From positions 14,259,472 to 14,323,471 of the forward strand of contig CM042179.1 of assembly GCA_023376005.1 (NCBI GenBank): a stretch of 64,000 bases of DNA, read 5' to 3'. Source of the stretch: Doryteuthis pealeii. Lineage: Eukaryota; Mollusca; Cephalopoda; Myopsida; Loliginidae. How positions within the stretch are numbered: position 1 is the first letter of the stretch; each line of letters starts with the position of its first letter. Positions 41,500 to 52,106 of the stretch are shown here, piece by piece. Both the position numbers and the translations under genes were made by a program. Below the pieces are notes generated by a model that made no database searches, was not told where the DNA came from, and saw only the letters and a list, made by a program, of their open reading frames with translations.

Positions 41500-41675
41500 T
41501 GATGTAAGGGTTAGAGTCGTAGGAAATAGACGCGTCGACCAGAGTTCAAATCCTAGACGAGACTGTTTACATTTCACATACTGCTAATACCCTTGGACAA
41601 GGTTTACAGTCAACAACACTACCTCCAGCTATGATAAATAGTAGGGCAGATTGGGGGTTTGGTAAATATATATAC
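41500..41675 (+). mobile_element. SINE family B, internally deleted
   Basis: GTAAGGGTTAGAGTCGTAGG, B box GAGTTCAAATCCTAG, TTTCACATACTGCTAATACC, ATAAATAGTAGGGCAGATTG; joined directly to the tail TTTGGTAAATATATA. Confidence 0.8.
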
Positions 41676-41705
41676 ATGATATCGATGATATCAATCGATG
41701 ATATT

Positions 41706-41797
41706 AATCTTGGCTAGGTAACAAGTCTAGAAGAAAACCTCTTAAACTCCGCTTAAGAAATTGACCGTGTGTCATATCCTGCTCGTGCGGGGGTGTT

Positions 41798-41802
<5 letters not shown>
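41706..41802 (+). mobile_element. SINE family B, tail fragment
   Basis: TTGGCTAGGTAACAAGTCTA, AACTCCGCTTAAGAAATTGA, GTCATATCCTGCTCGTGCGG, then (TA)n. Confidence 0.8.

Positions 41803-41839
<37 letters not shown>
41800..41839. repeat. (TA)n microsatellite
   Basis: TA run forming the tail of the preceding SINE. Confidence 0.95.
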
Positions 41840-41840
<1 letters not shown>

Positions 41841-42271
41841 CATAATCTTTACAGATCACTGCCGTTCCCCACAATCCTATAACCCCACCACCAGAACCTT
41901 TCCTCTCATGAGCCCTCAAATGACCCATCAATCCCGCTGCAGATCTACAAAGTTTGATGCAAATATGACTTAGGAGGGACCTCCTTTACATTGTATCGGA
42001 TGGATCAGATGATAAAATGTGATGCTTATGCACCACGAAATGTCTCTTAAGAGCAGAAACTGACTTACAGACTTTGTTATAGATTGCACAAGACACATTG
42101 TTTGTTCCTGAAGTGTGTTTGAATTGCCCCTAATGAGATTTCCTATGATTGACATATCCAGCCTTAGAAAGTAGAATCCCACCTCATATTTGACATTTTC
42201 AACCCTTCGTGTTCTCACCAATATGACAGGTGTATCCCTTATACGTTATATAAATATCACCTGGTTATATA
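41840..42271. other. unassigned
   Basis: 41850-41970 is C-rich with no ORF of value; nothing recognised. Confidence 0.35.
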
Positions 42272-42904
42272 TCTTATTATAATGGAGATTGTCTGTTTTT
42301 CTGTCTGTAACCGAAACTATATTACTACTCAAGTTACAATTCTCTTAGTTATTGACATCGCATTCTCAATGATTTTATTTTTTATCTAAACCTCAATTAT
42401 TAATAAAATTGTTTTACATTATTAATACTGTTAACCATATCTACATACTAACAACATGCAATTATATTTATATATACAACAAAATAGTGGTTTACAGTGT
42501 GAACGGGAAGGCTAATTTGCATATTGATATTAAAAATGTGATTTTAATAAATATGTGCTTAGTATTATTGATTTCTAACTGTTTGGTTTTATTTTAATGA
42601 ATATAAGCAAAAATCTCTTCAATGAATCTTAAATGAAATCCATTAACAAGAAAAAATAACTGTCATTTTATTCTTTACTTACTCTTTTAAGTAAATACTT
42701 AAATTAGAAAAAATAACAATGAAAGACGAGAGTGATGGAAGAGTAAGTTTCAGTTGTTCTATCTTTCGATTATACTCCCTCTGTTTCAAATCTATTTTGT
42801 ATCTGCATTTCCCATTTAGTTTCATTAGCCTTTCTAATTTAATACGATATTTTATTACATTAAAACTTAAATACTTGCACCCGGAGGGTGCATATATTTG
42901 CTAG
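42272..42904 (+). mobile_element. Helitron-like non-autonomous element, best copy
   Basis: A|TCTTATTATAATGGAGATTG start, hairpin TGCACCC-GGA-GGGTGCA at 42876-42892, eight-base spacer, CTAG|T end. 633 bp. It matches every terminal hallmark of a Helitron and lies inside TATA|TA sequence. No Rep/helicase ORF. Confidence 0.85.
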
Positions 42905-43140
42905 TATATATAATGAACATAGATTGACATGCTATTAATATCAATCAATCAATCACAAAAAAATATATGTACAAAAATAAATATGTAGAAATAATCATAT
43001 ATTTATATGAAAGCTCCTCTGTAAAAATATTCATAGAACACGTAGATTTTATAGAGTTAAATGTTATACTTTATCGTCTTTTTTAGTTTGGTTTATAAGG
43101 ATAAAGTAATGAAATCATTTTTAGAATTGATGGATGAGGA

Positions 43141-43144
<4 letters not shown>

Positions 43145-43173
<29 letters not shown>
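43145..43173. repeat. (TA)n microsatellite
   Basis: About 14 TA units. Confidence 0.93.
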
Positions 43174-43175
<2 letters not shown>

Positions 43176-43339
43176 GGTAAAGGTGACTTACCGGTGAATA
43201 TTGTCACGATGGTTAGTTGGTGCAGAATTCAGAGGAGTAAGCCAGCCATATAACAAATACACAGTGCTCAATGCGTAAGTAGAATAAATTTATAACGAAC
43301 AGTTTAATGCAATGAACACACACACGTGTAATCGACTGC

Positions 43340-43426
43340 GATTAATCGCTATCTCGATTAATTCAGTGGATTTAACACTGAAGATCCTTATGGTGAAACT
43401 TGAGTAGGTTAACTCTTGTACCCATT

Positions 43427-43432
<6 letters not shown>
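43340..43432 (+). mobile_element. family F element, partial
   Basis: GATTAATCGCTATCTCGATT, AATTCAGTGGATTTAACACT, then hammerhead and CTCTTGTACCCATTTTATAA, ending at (TA)n. Corresponds to the centre and right arm of 8741-8938. Confidence 0.8.
43372..43412 (+). ncRNA. hammerhead ribozyme-like motif (family F, copy 3)
   Basis: TTAAC (43372-43376), A, CTGAAGA (43378-43384), weak stem II, GAAA (43395-43398), C-G around TTGA, GTA, then GGTTAA (43407-43412). Stem I forms five pairs, with one A-G mismatch next to the core. Confidence 0.65.

Positions 43433-43479
<47 letters not shown>
43432..43479. repeat. (TA)n microsatellite
   Basis: About 24 TA units. Confidence 0.95.
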
Positions 43480-43482
<3 letters not shown>

Positions 43483-43690
43483 GTATGTCTGTATATTTGT
43501 TTGTACAACGACCGATTGTACGTTCTCTTATAAAAATTGATGGAGACCTGCATCGACTTCAAAGATTTCAATAAAATTAACGCCCTATTTCTGCCCGAGT
43601 GGGGATTTAAAAATATCCCTCATTTCCCATAAGGAAAACTAAATAGAATTATAATAAGGGTGTAAATCAAAGGTATTGGAAAATGATTTA
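43480..43690 (+). repeat. dispersed repeat, copy 2
   Basis: Pair of 19941-20110: TGTATATTTGTTTGTACAAC, AAGATTTCAATAAAATTAAC, CCGAGTGGGGATTTAAAAA. Confidence 0.55.
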
Positions 43691-43729
43691 AGAATAGCAA
43701 TTAAAATAAAATAAAGTATAAACAATTTC

Positions 43730-43875
43730 TCTGAATGTTTGAGATGAGGCTTGATGATTACTATCATCTGCGTTATTCGGACTATTGTCCTAATCTTCAT
43801 TGTTATCTGTACAATGTTACAGATAACAATGTAGATGAGGACAATAGTCCGAATAACGCAGATAATAGTAAAGTA
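43730..43875. mobile_element. fold-back element E, copy 4
   Basis: Arms ~43770-43815 and ~43819-43868 are inverted copies of the TAACAATGTAGATGAGGACA and TAGTCCGAATAACGCAGATA segments. The hammerhead-like core is absent here. Confidence 0.8.
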
Positions 43876-44259
43876 TAAACATAATAAAAAATAAAACCGT
43901 TGAGAGGAAGGCCCCGAAACGGTGCACATTCTCTCCTGATGACCCCAAAACAAAATGCATAACATATCAAAAACAAACAAAACAAAAGAATCATGGAATT
44001 GAACTTCTCGTCGGTTTTGCTATTGGAATGAGGAGCATTCTACAGCCCGCTCGCTTTATGGTGAGTTTCAATTACTTATCAAGTAACTTTCTTCTTCTTC
44101 TTCTAATAAAAAGTAAATAAAAAAAATTACAATCAAGAATAATGTTGATTAAAATAAACAGCTTAAGAAAGAATATATAAAGAATAAAAGAAAGAATAAA
44201 ATATAACAGAATAAACTCATCGAAAAATAATTTTGATTATATAATAATTTTTATATAAA
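43876..44259. other. unassigned AT-rich stretch
   Basis: CCGTTGAGAGGAAGGCCCCG and AAACGGTGCACATTC at 43900-43930 resemble other GAAAC-containing repeats, but no complete core is present. Confidence 0.35.
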
Positions 44260-44670
44260 CTAGTACAAAGTAAAACACACCCTCCGGGCGATGTAAAAAT
44301 AGATTTTTGAAACATATTGCCTGAGGGGTGGGGGTAAAAAATTCAATGTCAGCGAGTTTGTACCCTAAGTAAGTAAAATCATCAAATTCATTAAAGGATT
44401 AAAAATAAAACAATTTGAAATGTAAACTTTAAATATGTATTAAAATAAAACAAACTATATATAGATATATAATACCAGTCATGTATTTATTAAAAGTTGT
44501 TTTAAAAAAACAATGAGGACTGTCTAATTTTGCATGTTCAAATTTTGCGTGATGTCTATGTTATGACGATTTTGGGTAATGTGACGTAAGCAATGATGTA
44601 AGCAGTGACGTAATTTTTGTTACAGACAAAAACCGGAAGCGAATCTCAATTAATATATATTGATAAGAGA
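44260..44670 (-). mobile_element. Helitron-like element, subfamily 2
   Basis: Reverse strand ends CGCCC-GGA-GGGTG hairpin, a ~14-base spacer, then CTAG|T (44263-44260). The 5' part TCGCTTCCGGTTTTTGTCTG lies near 44645; the start TCTCTTATC at ~44670 is tentative. Collinear with 47055-47455 on the + strand. Confidence 0.75.
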
Positions 44671-44699
44671 TTTATTTTTAACTATTTTTTTAAATTAAA

Positions 44700-44727
44700 T
44701 CCCGCGCAAAGCCGGGTAGCTCTGCTA
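44700..44727 (+). mobile_element. Helitron-like 3' terminus
   Basis: CCCGCGCAAAGCCGGG hairpin, then TAGCTCTG and CTAA|T. Only the terminus is recognised; the body is unclear. Confidence 0.5.
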
Positions 44728-45376
44728 ATTCTAGATAACACATTTGACAAGATTAATATAAAGAAAGGCAAAAGGTGTAGAGCAAGAATTCAGAAAAAGA
44801 GAAAAGAAATATGCAAATAGCTGGAATAAAGTTTTAAAAAATGAAATAAGGGCTAAAGAAAGAATCTATGTCAGAAAATTCTGTGAATTGATTCACGATT
44901 AGGAAAATGTTTCCAAACACTTTCTCAAATAAAGAATTCCAATACAATCTCGACTTTCCCTATTCATTTCGCTTTTCCCCTGTGCGATCATTTCTTTGGC
45001 CAACATTCTGTTCACGTTGAAACTATGTTCGCTAAGGAATACGAACTTTTTGCTGCCTTGAATAAAACAGCGAATTTTATCATAATGTCAGTGTCCGTTG
45101 TATTCAATGAAGAATGGCGTGAATTGTATGTAAGATATTTTGACAGTGGACACGGGAAATAGTACTTTTTGGACCACTCCAATAGCTGTGCTGTAATAAC
45201 AATATCTATTTTAAAAATGATATGACAATGAAAATGCATTAATGTTATTGGCTGTAAAGTAATGACTGTTAACTGGAAGGATCTGTGGATATACCACAGT
45301 ATGATAATCTAATTATTACAATGTTTCATATGTTTATTTAAGAGCTATTAAAATGGGTCAATATGTAAAAAGTATA
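44728..45376. other. unassigned
   Basis: No repeat or ORF of note. Confidence 0.35.
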
Positions 45377-45407
45377 TTGATTTATATATATATATATATA
45401 TATATAT
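45377..45407. repeat. (TA)n microsatellite
   Basis: TA run at the left boundary of a family D palindrome. Confidence 0.93.
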
Positions 45408-45633
45408 GAAGTGGACAAACAATCTGTTTGAGATGGTGATAGCCGACAATTTTTGGGAGATTATGTGCTCAATTGAAGTCATACCTAATTTGAAATTTAA
45501 TTAGTTATAATTAAATGAATTAGGCTTGCAATTATAACTGACATTTAAACCGATATGCACGACTAATTCATTTAATTATAACTAATTAAATTTCAAATTA
45601 GGTATGACTTCAATTGAGCACATAATCCCCAAT
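45408..45633. mobile_element. family D palindromic copy without hammerhead
   Basis: Left arm ~45445-45525 and right arm ~45558-45632 are inverted repeats (ATGTGCTCAATTGAAGTCAT, ACCTAATTTGAAATTTAATT). The centre lacks the ribozyme; (TA)n at both ends. Confidence 0.8.
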
Positions 45634-45643
45634 ATATATATAT

Positions 45644-45680
<37 letters not shown>

Positions 45681-45682
45681 CA
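45634..45682. repeat. (TA)n microsatellite
   Basis: TA run with one phase break. Confidence 0.95.
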
Positions 45683-45769
45683 AACACACACTTTTTTCTT
45701 TCTTTTCATCTTTTCATTATGTTTGAAATAGTTTAGCGTTATCGCTTCCGCACGTTCACCCCTCCACTA

Positions 45770-46025
45770 TATATTTTCATAACTCGTTTTTCTTATCATA
45801 TTTTCCTGTATCGCATGTCCTTTTTCCTGCCTTTCTTACTTTATAATGAAAACGGAATAGTCCATTTTGTAGCTGAGGCGACGACACACATAAGAAATAA
45901 GAATTCGGCGGATATGTAACACCAGATAATCAGGATTTACATTTTTGCATTTTATCTTGGACGGTCTCATTTTTAACCAGAAGATGTTGCAAGATTATAA
46001 CGGATATACAATTAAGGAACACAAG
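45770..46025 (+). repeat. dispersed repeat J, forward copy
   Basis: AACGGAATAGTCCATTTTGT, GCGACGACACACATAAGAAA, TAAGAATTCGGCGGATATGT, ATCAGGATTTACATTTTTGC. Reverse counterpart at 9960-10180. Confidence 0.65.
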
Positions 46026-46239
46026 TATTGATATTTAGGTTGAAGTATTAGTCGACGGGCCTTGAAGATTCCCGTGTTCTTTTATATCTATTTTCATTTG
46101 TATGAATAATATTACGAGTAGATGGATATATAGAAAGGATAATGGAAAAGAATGACTATTTAATTAAAGATACTTTCCCCAAATATGTTCAACAGTTATG
46201 TATATAACACTTTGTATTAAAATTGCCACTATAGTACAC
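46026..46239. other. unassigned
   Basis: Nothing recognised. Confidence 0.35.
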
Positions 46240-46560
46240 TCGTTTGCCATAAAGGGTATGTCCCGTGTAAGACATCAAAGAGAATCTGAGGGCCAGGCTC
46301 CAGTTCTGGATATCTGGAGAGTGTGGAGTACCCCTTCATTAACTCTGGCCCGGAGTGTTAGTACCTATTAGACCTATCCATGGGTTAAATAATATGTTAA
46401 AAATGTATTAGTATTCGATTCGTGTGCAAAAAAAAAAGACTCATAAAAAACAATAACAACAAAAAAGAAAGTGATTCCCTAACTTACAGGTATAAAATAA
46501 CCCGAGACGGATTGGCATGCCGTTAAAAATCAACCAATCGACTGTCTCTTAATTCGGAGC
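46240..46560 (+). repeat. repeat family H, near-complete
   Basis: CCAGGCTCCAGTTCTGGATA, TGGAGAGTGTGGAGTACCCC, GGCCCGGAGTGTTAGTACCT, CATGGGTTAAATAATATGTT, then the tail AAATAACCCGAGACGGATTG, GCATGCCGTTAAAAATCAAC. Confidence 0.75.
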
Positions 46561-47050
46561 TTATGATTATCCTGTTATATCAATGGTATAAAATTGTCTG
46601 GGTGATGAAAAAAATGTTGAAATGCTTGCAGCAGTTGAACTATGCTAAACCACCAGCTATAACTATTTGCCAACTTTAAACCGCTCGCAGTGGCTCTCCC
46701 ACCACTGCGATCCTACTGTAAACGGCTGGCAGTGGCTATGGCACGTGTCACTTGTTTGTACTGAAAAATCCCTACGTGAACACCCTGCTATCATTTGTTT
46801 TGTCTATGAACCAACTCTGAGACTGGTACTTGAATCCTTTTGCAATAGGGAAACAATCATGTAAATAAATAAATAAATAAAAATAAAGCTGTGAGGGAAA
46901 TTTGGCAGGCAAAGAGTTAAATACAGTTGATCACGCTTTTCACTGTTATTTGTTTCTCTGAAAGCCAACAATATCGAACGATTAGTGTGCTGTGTTTTAT
47001 TACAGAATTGTTGGAAACGTACTCTTTAATGTCCTTCTATGTCTTAAATT
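46561..47050. other. unassigned; possible old retroposed sequence
   Basis: 46665-46860 has CAGTGGCTCTCCCACCACTG and ends in AAATAAATAAATAAATAAAA at 46863, a tail typical of retroposition. No protein match recognised. Confidence 0.35.
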
Positions 47051-47054
47051 AAAA

Positions 47055-47455
47055 TCTATTAATAATGGAGATTCGCTTCCGGTTTCTGTCTGTAACAAAA
47101 ATTACATCACTGCTTACGTCACATTACCCAAAATCATCATAACATTGAATAAATACACTAAAAATTTGAACATGCAAAATTAGACAGTCTTCATTGTTTT
47201 TTAAAACAAGTTTTAATAAATACATGACTGGTATTATATATCTATATATAGTTTGTTTTATTTTAATACATATTTAAAGTTTCCATTTCAAATTGTTTTA
47301 TTTTTTAATCCTTTAATGAATTTGATGATTTTACTTACTTAGAGTACAAACTCGCTGACATTGAATGTTTAACTCCCACCCCTCAGTCAATATGTTTCAA
47401 AAATCTATTTTTACATCGCCCAGAGGGTGTTTTTTTAAATTTTGTACTAGTAGTT
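47055..47455 (+). mobile_element. Helitron-like element, subfamily 2
   Basis: GGAGATTCGCTTCCGGTTTC, ATTAGACAGTCTTCATTGTT, hairpin CGCCC-AGA-GGGTG at ~47418-47430, CTAG|T near 47450. Same as 44260-44670 in the opposite orientation. Confidence 0.75.
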
Positions 47456-47518
47456 ATAATTTCCAATTTATACAGTTAGATATTGATTTTGATTACAAAT
47501 TGTCATCTTCATCAGATT

Positions 47519-47529
<11 letters not shown>

Positions 47530-47615
<86 letters not shown>

Positions 47616-47622
47616 ACGCGCG
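47530..47622. repeat. (TC)n-(AC)n compound microsatellite
   Basis: TC 47532-47590, AC 47591-47618. It adjoins the RTE fragment at the same point where 40170 has (GA)n. Confidence 0.97.
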
Positions 47623-47815
47623 CCAACCATCCCAATCAGTCATCGCCACCGAGATGTCCTTTACGCAGCATCCAGAATCCGTAGAGAGTTAATTGATGCT
47701 GGTTTTGGTTGTTCGGCCTACACTGGAGTGTCCATGTGTAGGTGAGCACATGAGAACGTCACTTATGAGTTCGTCCTTGATTCTCCAGCAGTATCCAGCA
47801 TTTAGCTAATAAAGA
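47623..47815 (-). pseudogene. RTE-type LINE 3' end, reverse strand
   Basis: The reverse strand reads CTGGATACTGCTGGAGAATC (CWRI), ACTCATAAGTGACGTTCTCA, ACATGGACACTCCAGTGTAG, and GGCGATGACTGATTGGGATG at the terminus next to the microsatellite. Confidence 0.75.
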
Positions 47816-47924
47816 AGTGAAATGCAAATCAGTTTTCATTTGAAGTCTTAACAGTAGACAAACTTAATAATCTCTCCATCTAAACAAATGCGTATGAAAT
47901 AATCATTCGAAATCATAAAAGGAC

Positions 47925-48203
47925 GTCCCGTCGGATATGCTTATAATAAGCTGACTATCCCTTGCTGCAGACTAAGACCTACAGCAAAGACATTTCTGGA
48001 GATCTGGGTAGTGTTGAATACCCTTTTATTACCGTTACTTCCAGTTCCACTCTGACTTGGAGTGGTAGTACCTGTTAGCGTCCCTTCTATGGGTTAAATA
48101 GATATGTTAAAATAATATTTGTATTCGATAGGATAATGTAAAAAAAAACTATTAAAAATATCTGCACAAAAAATGTAAATATAAATATATAATGAATGTG
48201 ATT
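47925..48203 (+). repeat. repeat family H, first half (split by SINE B)
   Basis: GCTGACTATCCCTTGCTGCA, ATTACCGTTACTTCCAGTTC, ACTCTGACTTGGAGTGGTAG, TACCTGTTAGCGTCCC, CTATGGGTTAAATAGATATG. Continues at 48500 after the SINE insertion. Confidence 0.75.
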
Positions 48204-48483
48204 AGGAAGTGCGTGGTGTAATGGTTAAAGCCTTGGGAAATGGACCCGAGTTCAAATCCTGGACGTGGTAATTGCATTTCACTTAGCGCTAATATCCTTG
48301 GGAAAGTTATGAATCCTACTCTCCTTCCAGCTATGGGTAAATAGTAGGGCAGACTGGGCTCTTTAACCTTGGTTGGGCAACCGGTCTAGGAGAAGGAAAA
48401 CTCTGAATTCAAACCTGTTGAACTCCGCTTAAGAAATTGACCTTGTGTCGCATCCTGCTCATGCGCAGGGGTTGGTAAATATA
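48204..48483 (+). mobile_element. SINE family B, complete, with 16-bp target duplication
   Basis: Starts AGGAAGTGCGTGGTGTAATG, B box GAGTTCAAATCCTGG, body CTTAGCGCTAATATCCTTGG, TATGGGTAAATAGTAGGGCA, CAACCGGTCTAGGAGAAGGA, tail TGTCGCATCCTGCTCATGCG, GGTTGGTAAATA. Flanked by TATAATGAATGTGATT at 48188-48203 and 48484-48499. Confidence 0.93.
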
Positions 48484-48499
48484 TATAATGAATGTGATT

Positions 48500-48570
48500 T
48501 CTTAACGTATATACATAAAATAACCCAAGACGAGTTGACACGCCATTAAAATCAATCAATTAGTCAATCA
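48500..48570 (+). repeat. repeat family H, tail (after the SINE insertion)
   Basis: AAATAACCCAAGACGAGTTG, CACGCCATTAAAATCAATCA. Confidence 0.7.
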
Positions 48571-48657
48571 ATATTAAAAGCTTGTCTAATTATCTAATAA
48601 AAACACACAAGTATAATTTTGATCAAACTTTTGGTTTCAAAGTTTTATTTGTAAAAA

Positions 48658-48884
48658 TGTTGGTGCAGTGGCCTATTGTCGGTATCAGCTGAACAGCGAG
48701 AGTGTCTATCCCCTTTTTGCTAGCGCTAGACCAGAGAGGCTATTTTCTCTGAGGTGGAGCGCCACAATTACCATCACCTTCCCACTTTCCGCACAGATGC
48801 GCTGAGTTGGGTGGGGACCGGTATCGAACCAGGAATCTTCTGATTCTTAGGCAGATACTCTACCAAATGGTGGGAGCGTCGTAT
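48658..48884 (-). mobile_element. SINE family A, divergent
   Basis: Tail GTGGCCTATTGTCGGTATCA at the left; CCGGTATCGAACCAGGAATC B-box region at the right; A box degraded. Confidence 0.78.
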
Positions 48885-49225
48885 GTAGAGATCAAAATAT
48901 TTTTTCACTCATTTCAGTAATTGATACACATTAGAAAATTCATTGTAAAATATGTGTATTTTTATATTAAGAAATAAAAGCGATTAATTAATCAGATTAA
49001 AAATAGTTATATGTGGGGGAATTCTATTCATAAAGCAATAAAAATCCTTTCTCTTTTTTAAAAACTAATAACTTTTTTTTTTTTATGTTCAATTATATTT
49101 TCAATTTGTCATTATTTTTATCACTAACATCTTGGGAGTTTAATTTGAAATTATTTTCTTTTTTATTCTTTGGAACCATCATCTCTTTCTTTCTCTGATT
49201 ATTTAGGCTCATTACCATTTTTCCA
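48885..49225. other. unassigned AT-rich stretch
   Basis: Nothing recognised. Confidence 0.35.
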
Positions 49226-49430
49226 CCTTTAAAAGTCTTCTTCTTCTTCTTCTTCTTCTTCTTCTTCTTCTTCTTCTTCTTCTTCTTCTTCTTCTTTGCT
49301 GTTTTTTCCTTCTTCCTACTGTTGTTGTTGTTGTTGTTGTTGTTGTTTTGCTGTTGTTATTGTTGCTGTTGTTGTTGTTGTTGTTCTTCTTCTTCTTTGC
49401 TGTCTCCTTCACTGCCTTCTTCCTCTTTAC

Positions 49431-49467
<37 letters not shown>

Positions 49468-49627
49468 CTTCTTCTTCTTCTTCTTCTTCTTCTTCTTCTT
49501 CTTTGCTGTTTTTTTCCTTCTTCCTACTGTTGTTGTTGCTGTTGTTGTTGTTGTTGTTCTTCTTCTTTGCTGTCTCCTTCACTGCCTTCTTCCTCTTTAC
49601 TATTGTTGTTGTTGTTGTTGTTGTTCT

Positions 49628-49674
<47 letters not shown>

Positions 49675-49740
49675 TTCATTGCTGTTGTTGTTGCTGTTGT
49701 TGTTCTTTTTCTTTTTCTTTGCTGTTTTCTTCTTCTTAAA
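49226..49740. repeat. (CTT)n/(GTT)n complex microsatellite with higher-order pattern
   Basis: Blocks of TTC and TTG repeats alternate and are separated by recurring linkers TTGCTGTCTCCTTCACTGCC, TTCTTCCTCTTTAC and TTTCCTTCTTCCTACTGTTG. Three frames stay open (poly-Leu, poly-Val/Cys, poly-Ser/Phe) only because of the repeat. Confidence 0.95.
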
Positions 49741-50688
49741 AAACAAAACAACCTCCTGTTGCCGGAAGTGATCTTTCTAATGGCGCCTTACAATCCATTA
49801 TAGCATAAGGTAACCGCCTATCCGTCGTGGACACGTGACACTGAGACTGAGAACATATTTTTTAGCCCTGCAGATCACTGGCAAATTAGTCGACTATTGA
49901 TCTTGTCGTCATCCCCTATATTGTTATTGAATTGCCATGTTAGTTTCCCTAATAAAAAAAATGCAGAATGGTCGTCTTCATAATTGCTGTTGTCCCAGGT
50001 TTCTGTCTTTTATTACATTTCTTTCTTCTTTTCTTTCTTTTTTTTTTGTTTGTTTTTTTTTTCTTTTTTTTTTTTTTTTTTTTTTGTTACTAGTTCATGA
50101 AGTGTTTCAGGCGGATAATGAAATGCAGACTCTGATTTTTTTATTATTTGTTTATTTTATGAGTTTTCACTTCATCCACTGTTTACTTTTAAAGGATTAT
50201 TTTCATTTCTTTTCTTTTTTTATTTTCTTGCTGCAAAGTGAGTGCTTTATTATTTTTTTAATGTTGTGTTTTTACTATTTTCGTGATAACTAGTGTAATG
50301 TCCGCATTATTGTTTTCTTCATTTTATATTCTTTTACTATCGACTTGATTTCTTATTCTTTTTGTCGTTATTATTTTCTTTATTTCTGCGTTGTCACTAG
50401 TAGCAACACCAGCAGCAACAAAAACAATAATGACATGATGATCATTATGATGATGATTATGATGATCATCATTATCGTTAGTATTTCTCTCATCTTCAAC
50501 ATTACGATTGTTTTTAATGAAGTTGTGTCTGCAATGATAATTACAAGCATACATGCACAAACAAGGATATATATTAACTGTGTTATATGCATATAATGTA
50601 TGGAGGCGACAACATTCCAAAATACGACAGACACCCTGAGAAAAGACCCCGGGGGCACAGGACGAGAAACTGTTTTCATACCAAACAC
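49741..50688. other. unassigned, T-rich, ATGATG tract
   Basis: A T-rich run (50030-50086) and an imperfect (ATGATGATT)n at 50430-50480. No coding evidence. Confidence 0.4.
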
Positions 50689-51263
50689 ATACGACCGTGT
50701 AACGGTTATCGTCGTAGAAAATGGAATCTATAACCCGAGTTTGAATGGAGGCGCGTGGTCTAATGGTTAGTAGGAAATGAACTCGTCAACGCGTGTTCAA
50801 TTCCTGGACGAAGCTGTTGGCATTTCACATGGCGCTAATACGTTTGGGAAAAGTATCAATCCAATTCTCCCTCCAGCTATGGGTAAATAGCAAGACAGAC
50901 TGGACTCTTTAACCAAGGCTAGGTAACTAGGTTAGGAGAAGGAAAACTCTGAATTCAAACCTGTTAAACTCCGCTTAAAAAATTGACCTTGTGTTGCATC
51001 CTGCTCGTGCGGAGGGGTTGGTAAATATATATAACCCGAGTTTGGATCTCGAATAAGACTGATTGCTTTTCTCTTCGCTCTAATACTCATGCAGAAGGCA
51101 TGAATCCATCTGTCCCTCACCATGGGTAAATTGAAGGGCAGACTTGGTTCTTTAGCTTTGCTTAGGCAACTATTGTAGGAGAAGGAAAATATCTTAATTT
51201 AAAGCTATTGTATGCGTTTTTGGCCTTGTGTCACATGCCACTCGTGTTTGTATGAATATTTAC
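50689..51263 (+). mobile_element. SINE family B, older copy split by a younger SINE B
   Basis: Head piece 50689-50743 (ACCGTGTAACGGTTATCGTC) and body/tail piece 51045-51263 (TGGATCTCGAATAAG, CCATGGGTAAATTGAAGGGC, TATTGTAGGAGAAGGAAAAT, TTGTGTCACATGCCACTCG). Confidence 0.88.
50744..51029 (+). mobile_element. SINE family B, nested younger copy with 15-bp target duplication
   Basis: Starts AATGGAGGCGCGTGGTCTAA and ends GGGGTTGGTAAATATA. TATAACCCGAGTTTG flanks it at 50729-50743 and 51030-51044. Confidence 0.95.
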
Positions 51264-51420
51264 AACCATATAATGCCTGAGTGTTGATTCATAAGTACGA
51301 AATTCATCTGGATTTTAGCCTGGAATTTTCACTGTATAATGTTCACTATGTTTCACTGCATAGGACTTATGGTCAAGTCACGCTGAAAGAGAATCGCGTT
51401 TATTATTGATTCATGTTTAT

Positions 51421-51690
51421 ATATTTACCAACCTCTCTGTACGAGTAGGATGTGGCACAAGGTCAATAGCTTAAGCAGAGTTTAACAGATTTCCTTTGGC
51501 TAGACTGGTTGCCTAACCAAGGTTTTTAATTGTCCAGGCCGCCCTACTATTTACCCCATAGCTAGAGAGAGAATAGTTGGGTGCGTACCTTTCCAAGGGG
51601 TATTAACGCTATATAAAATAGCCTCGTTCAAGATTTGAACTCGGGTCACTGAATCCATTTCCAATAACAATAACCCTTACACCACAAACA
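51421..51690 (-). mobile_element. SINE family B
   Basis: TTTACCAACCTCTCTGTACG tail at the left; ATTTGAACTCGGGTCACTGA and AATAACCCTTACACCACAAA at the right. Confidence 0.85.
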
Positions 51691-51696
51691 GACCCT

Positions 51697-51770
51697 TTTA
51701 TCTAACCCCTCCGCACAAACAGGCTGCCATACAAGGTAAATTCTTAAGCGGAGTTCAAACGTTTTGACCA
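51697..51770 (-). mobile_element. SINE family B, tail fragment
   Basis: CTAACCCCTCCGCACAAACA, TTCTTAAGCGGAGTTCAAAC. Confidence 0.75.
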
Positions 51771-51781
51771 TAGATACTAAG

Positions 51782-51783
<2 letters not shown>

Positions 51784-51855
<72 letters not shown>

Positions 51856-51894
51856 TATATATATATTATATATATATATATAGATAGATATATA
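51784..51894. repeat. (TA)n microsatellite
   Basis: TA runs broken by ATTATA/AATATA phase changes and a final TAGA. Confidence 0.95.
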
Positions 51895-52106
51895 AAGTTA
51901 ATTGTCTATAAACTTTGTTCTTGTTAACGTTGTTTTTTGGTATTATGAAGCATGGAAATGAACAAGTGAACAAAAACCAACAAAAAAAAAAAAAACAGAA
52001 CAAAAAAACAGAGTTTCAATATCCAGCTGTTACTCTGTCCCTGGTCCGATTTATTCCGATATTTCGGATGAACCTCCAACCTTTATCAAGGTATAAAGAC
52101 TGTGTG

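Noticed and set aside
46665..46864. Small gene with AATAAA polyadenylation signal
   Set aside because: The AAATAAATAAAT run is better explained as a retroposon tail; the ORF has no recognised motif.
49296..49803. Three overlapping ~150-residue ORFs
   Set aside because: They are poly-Leu, poly-Val/Cys and poly-Ser/Phe readings of CTT/GTT repeats.
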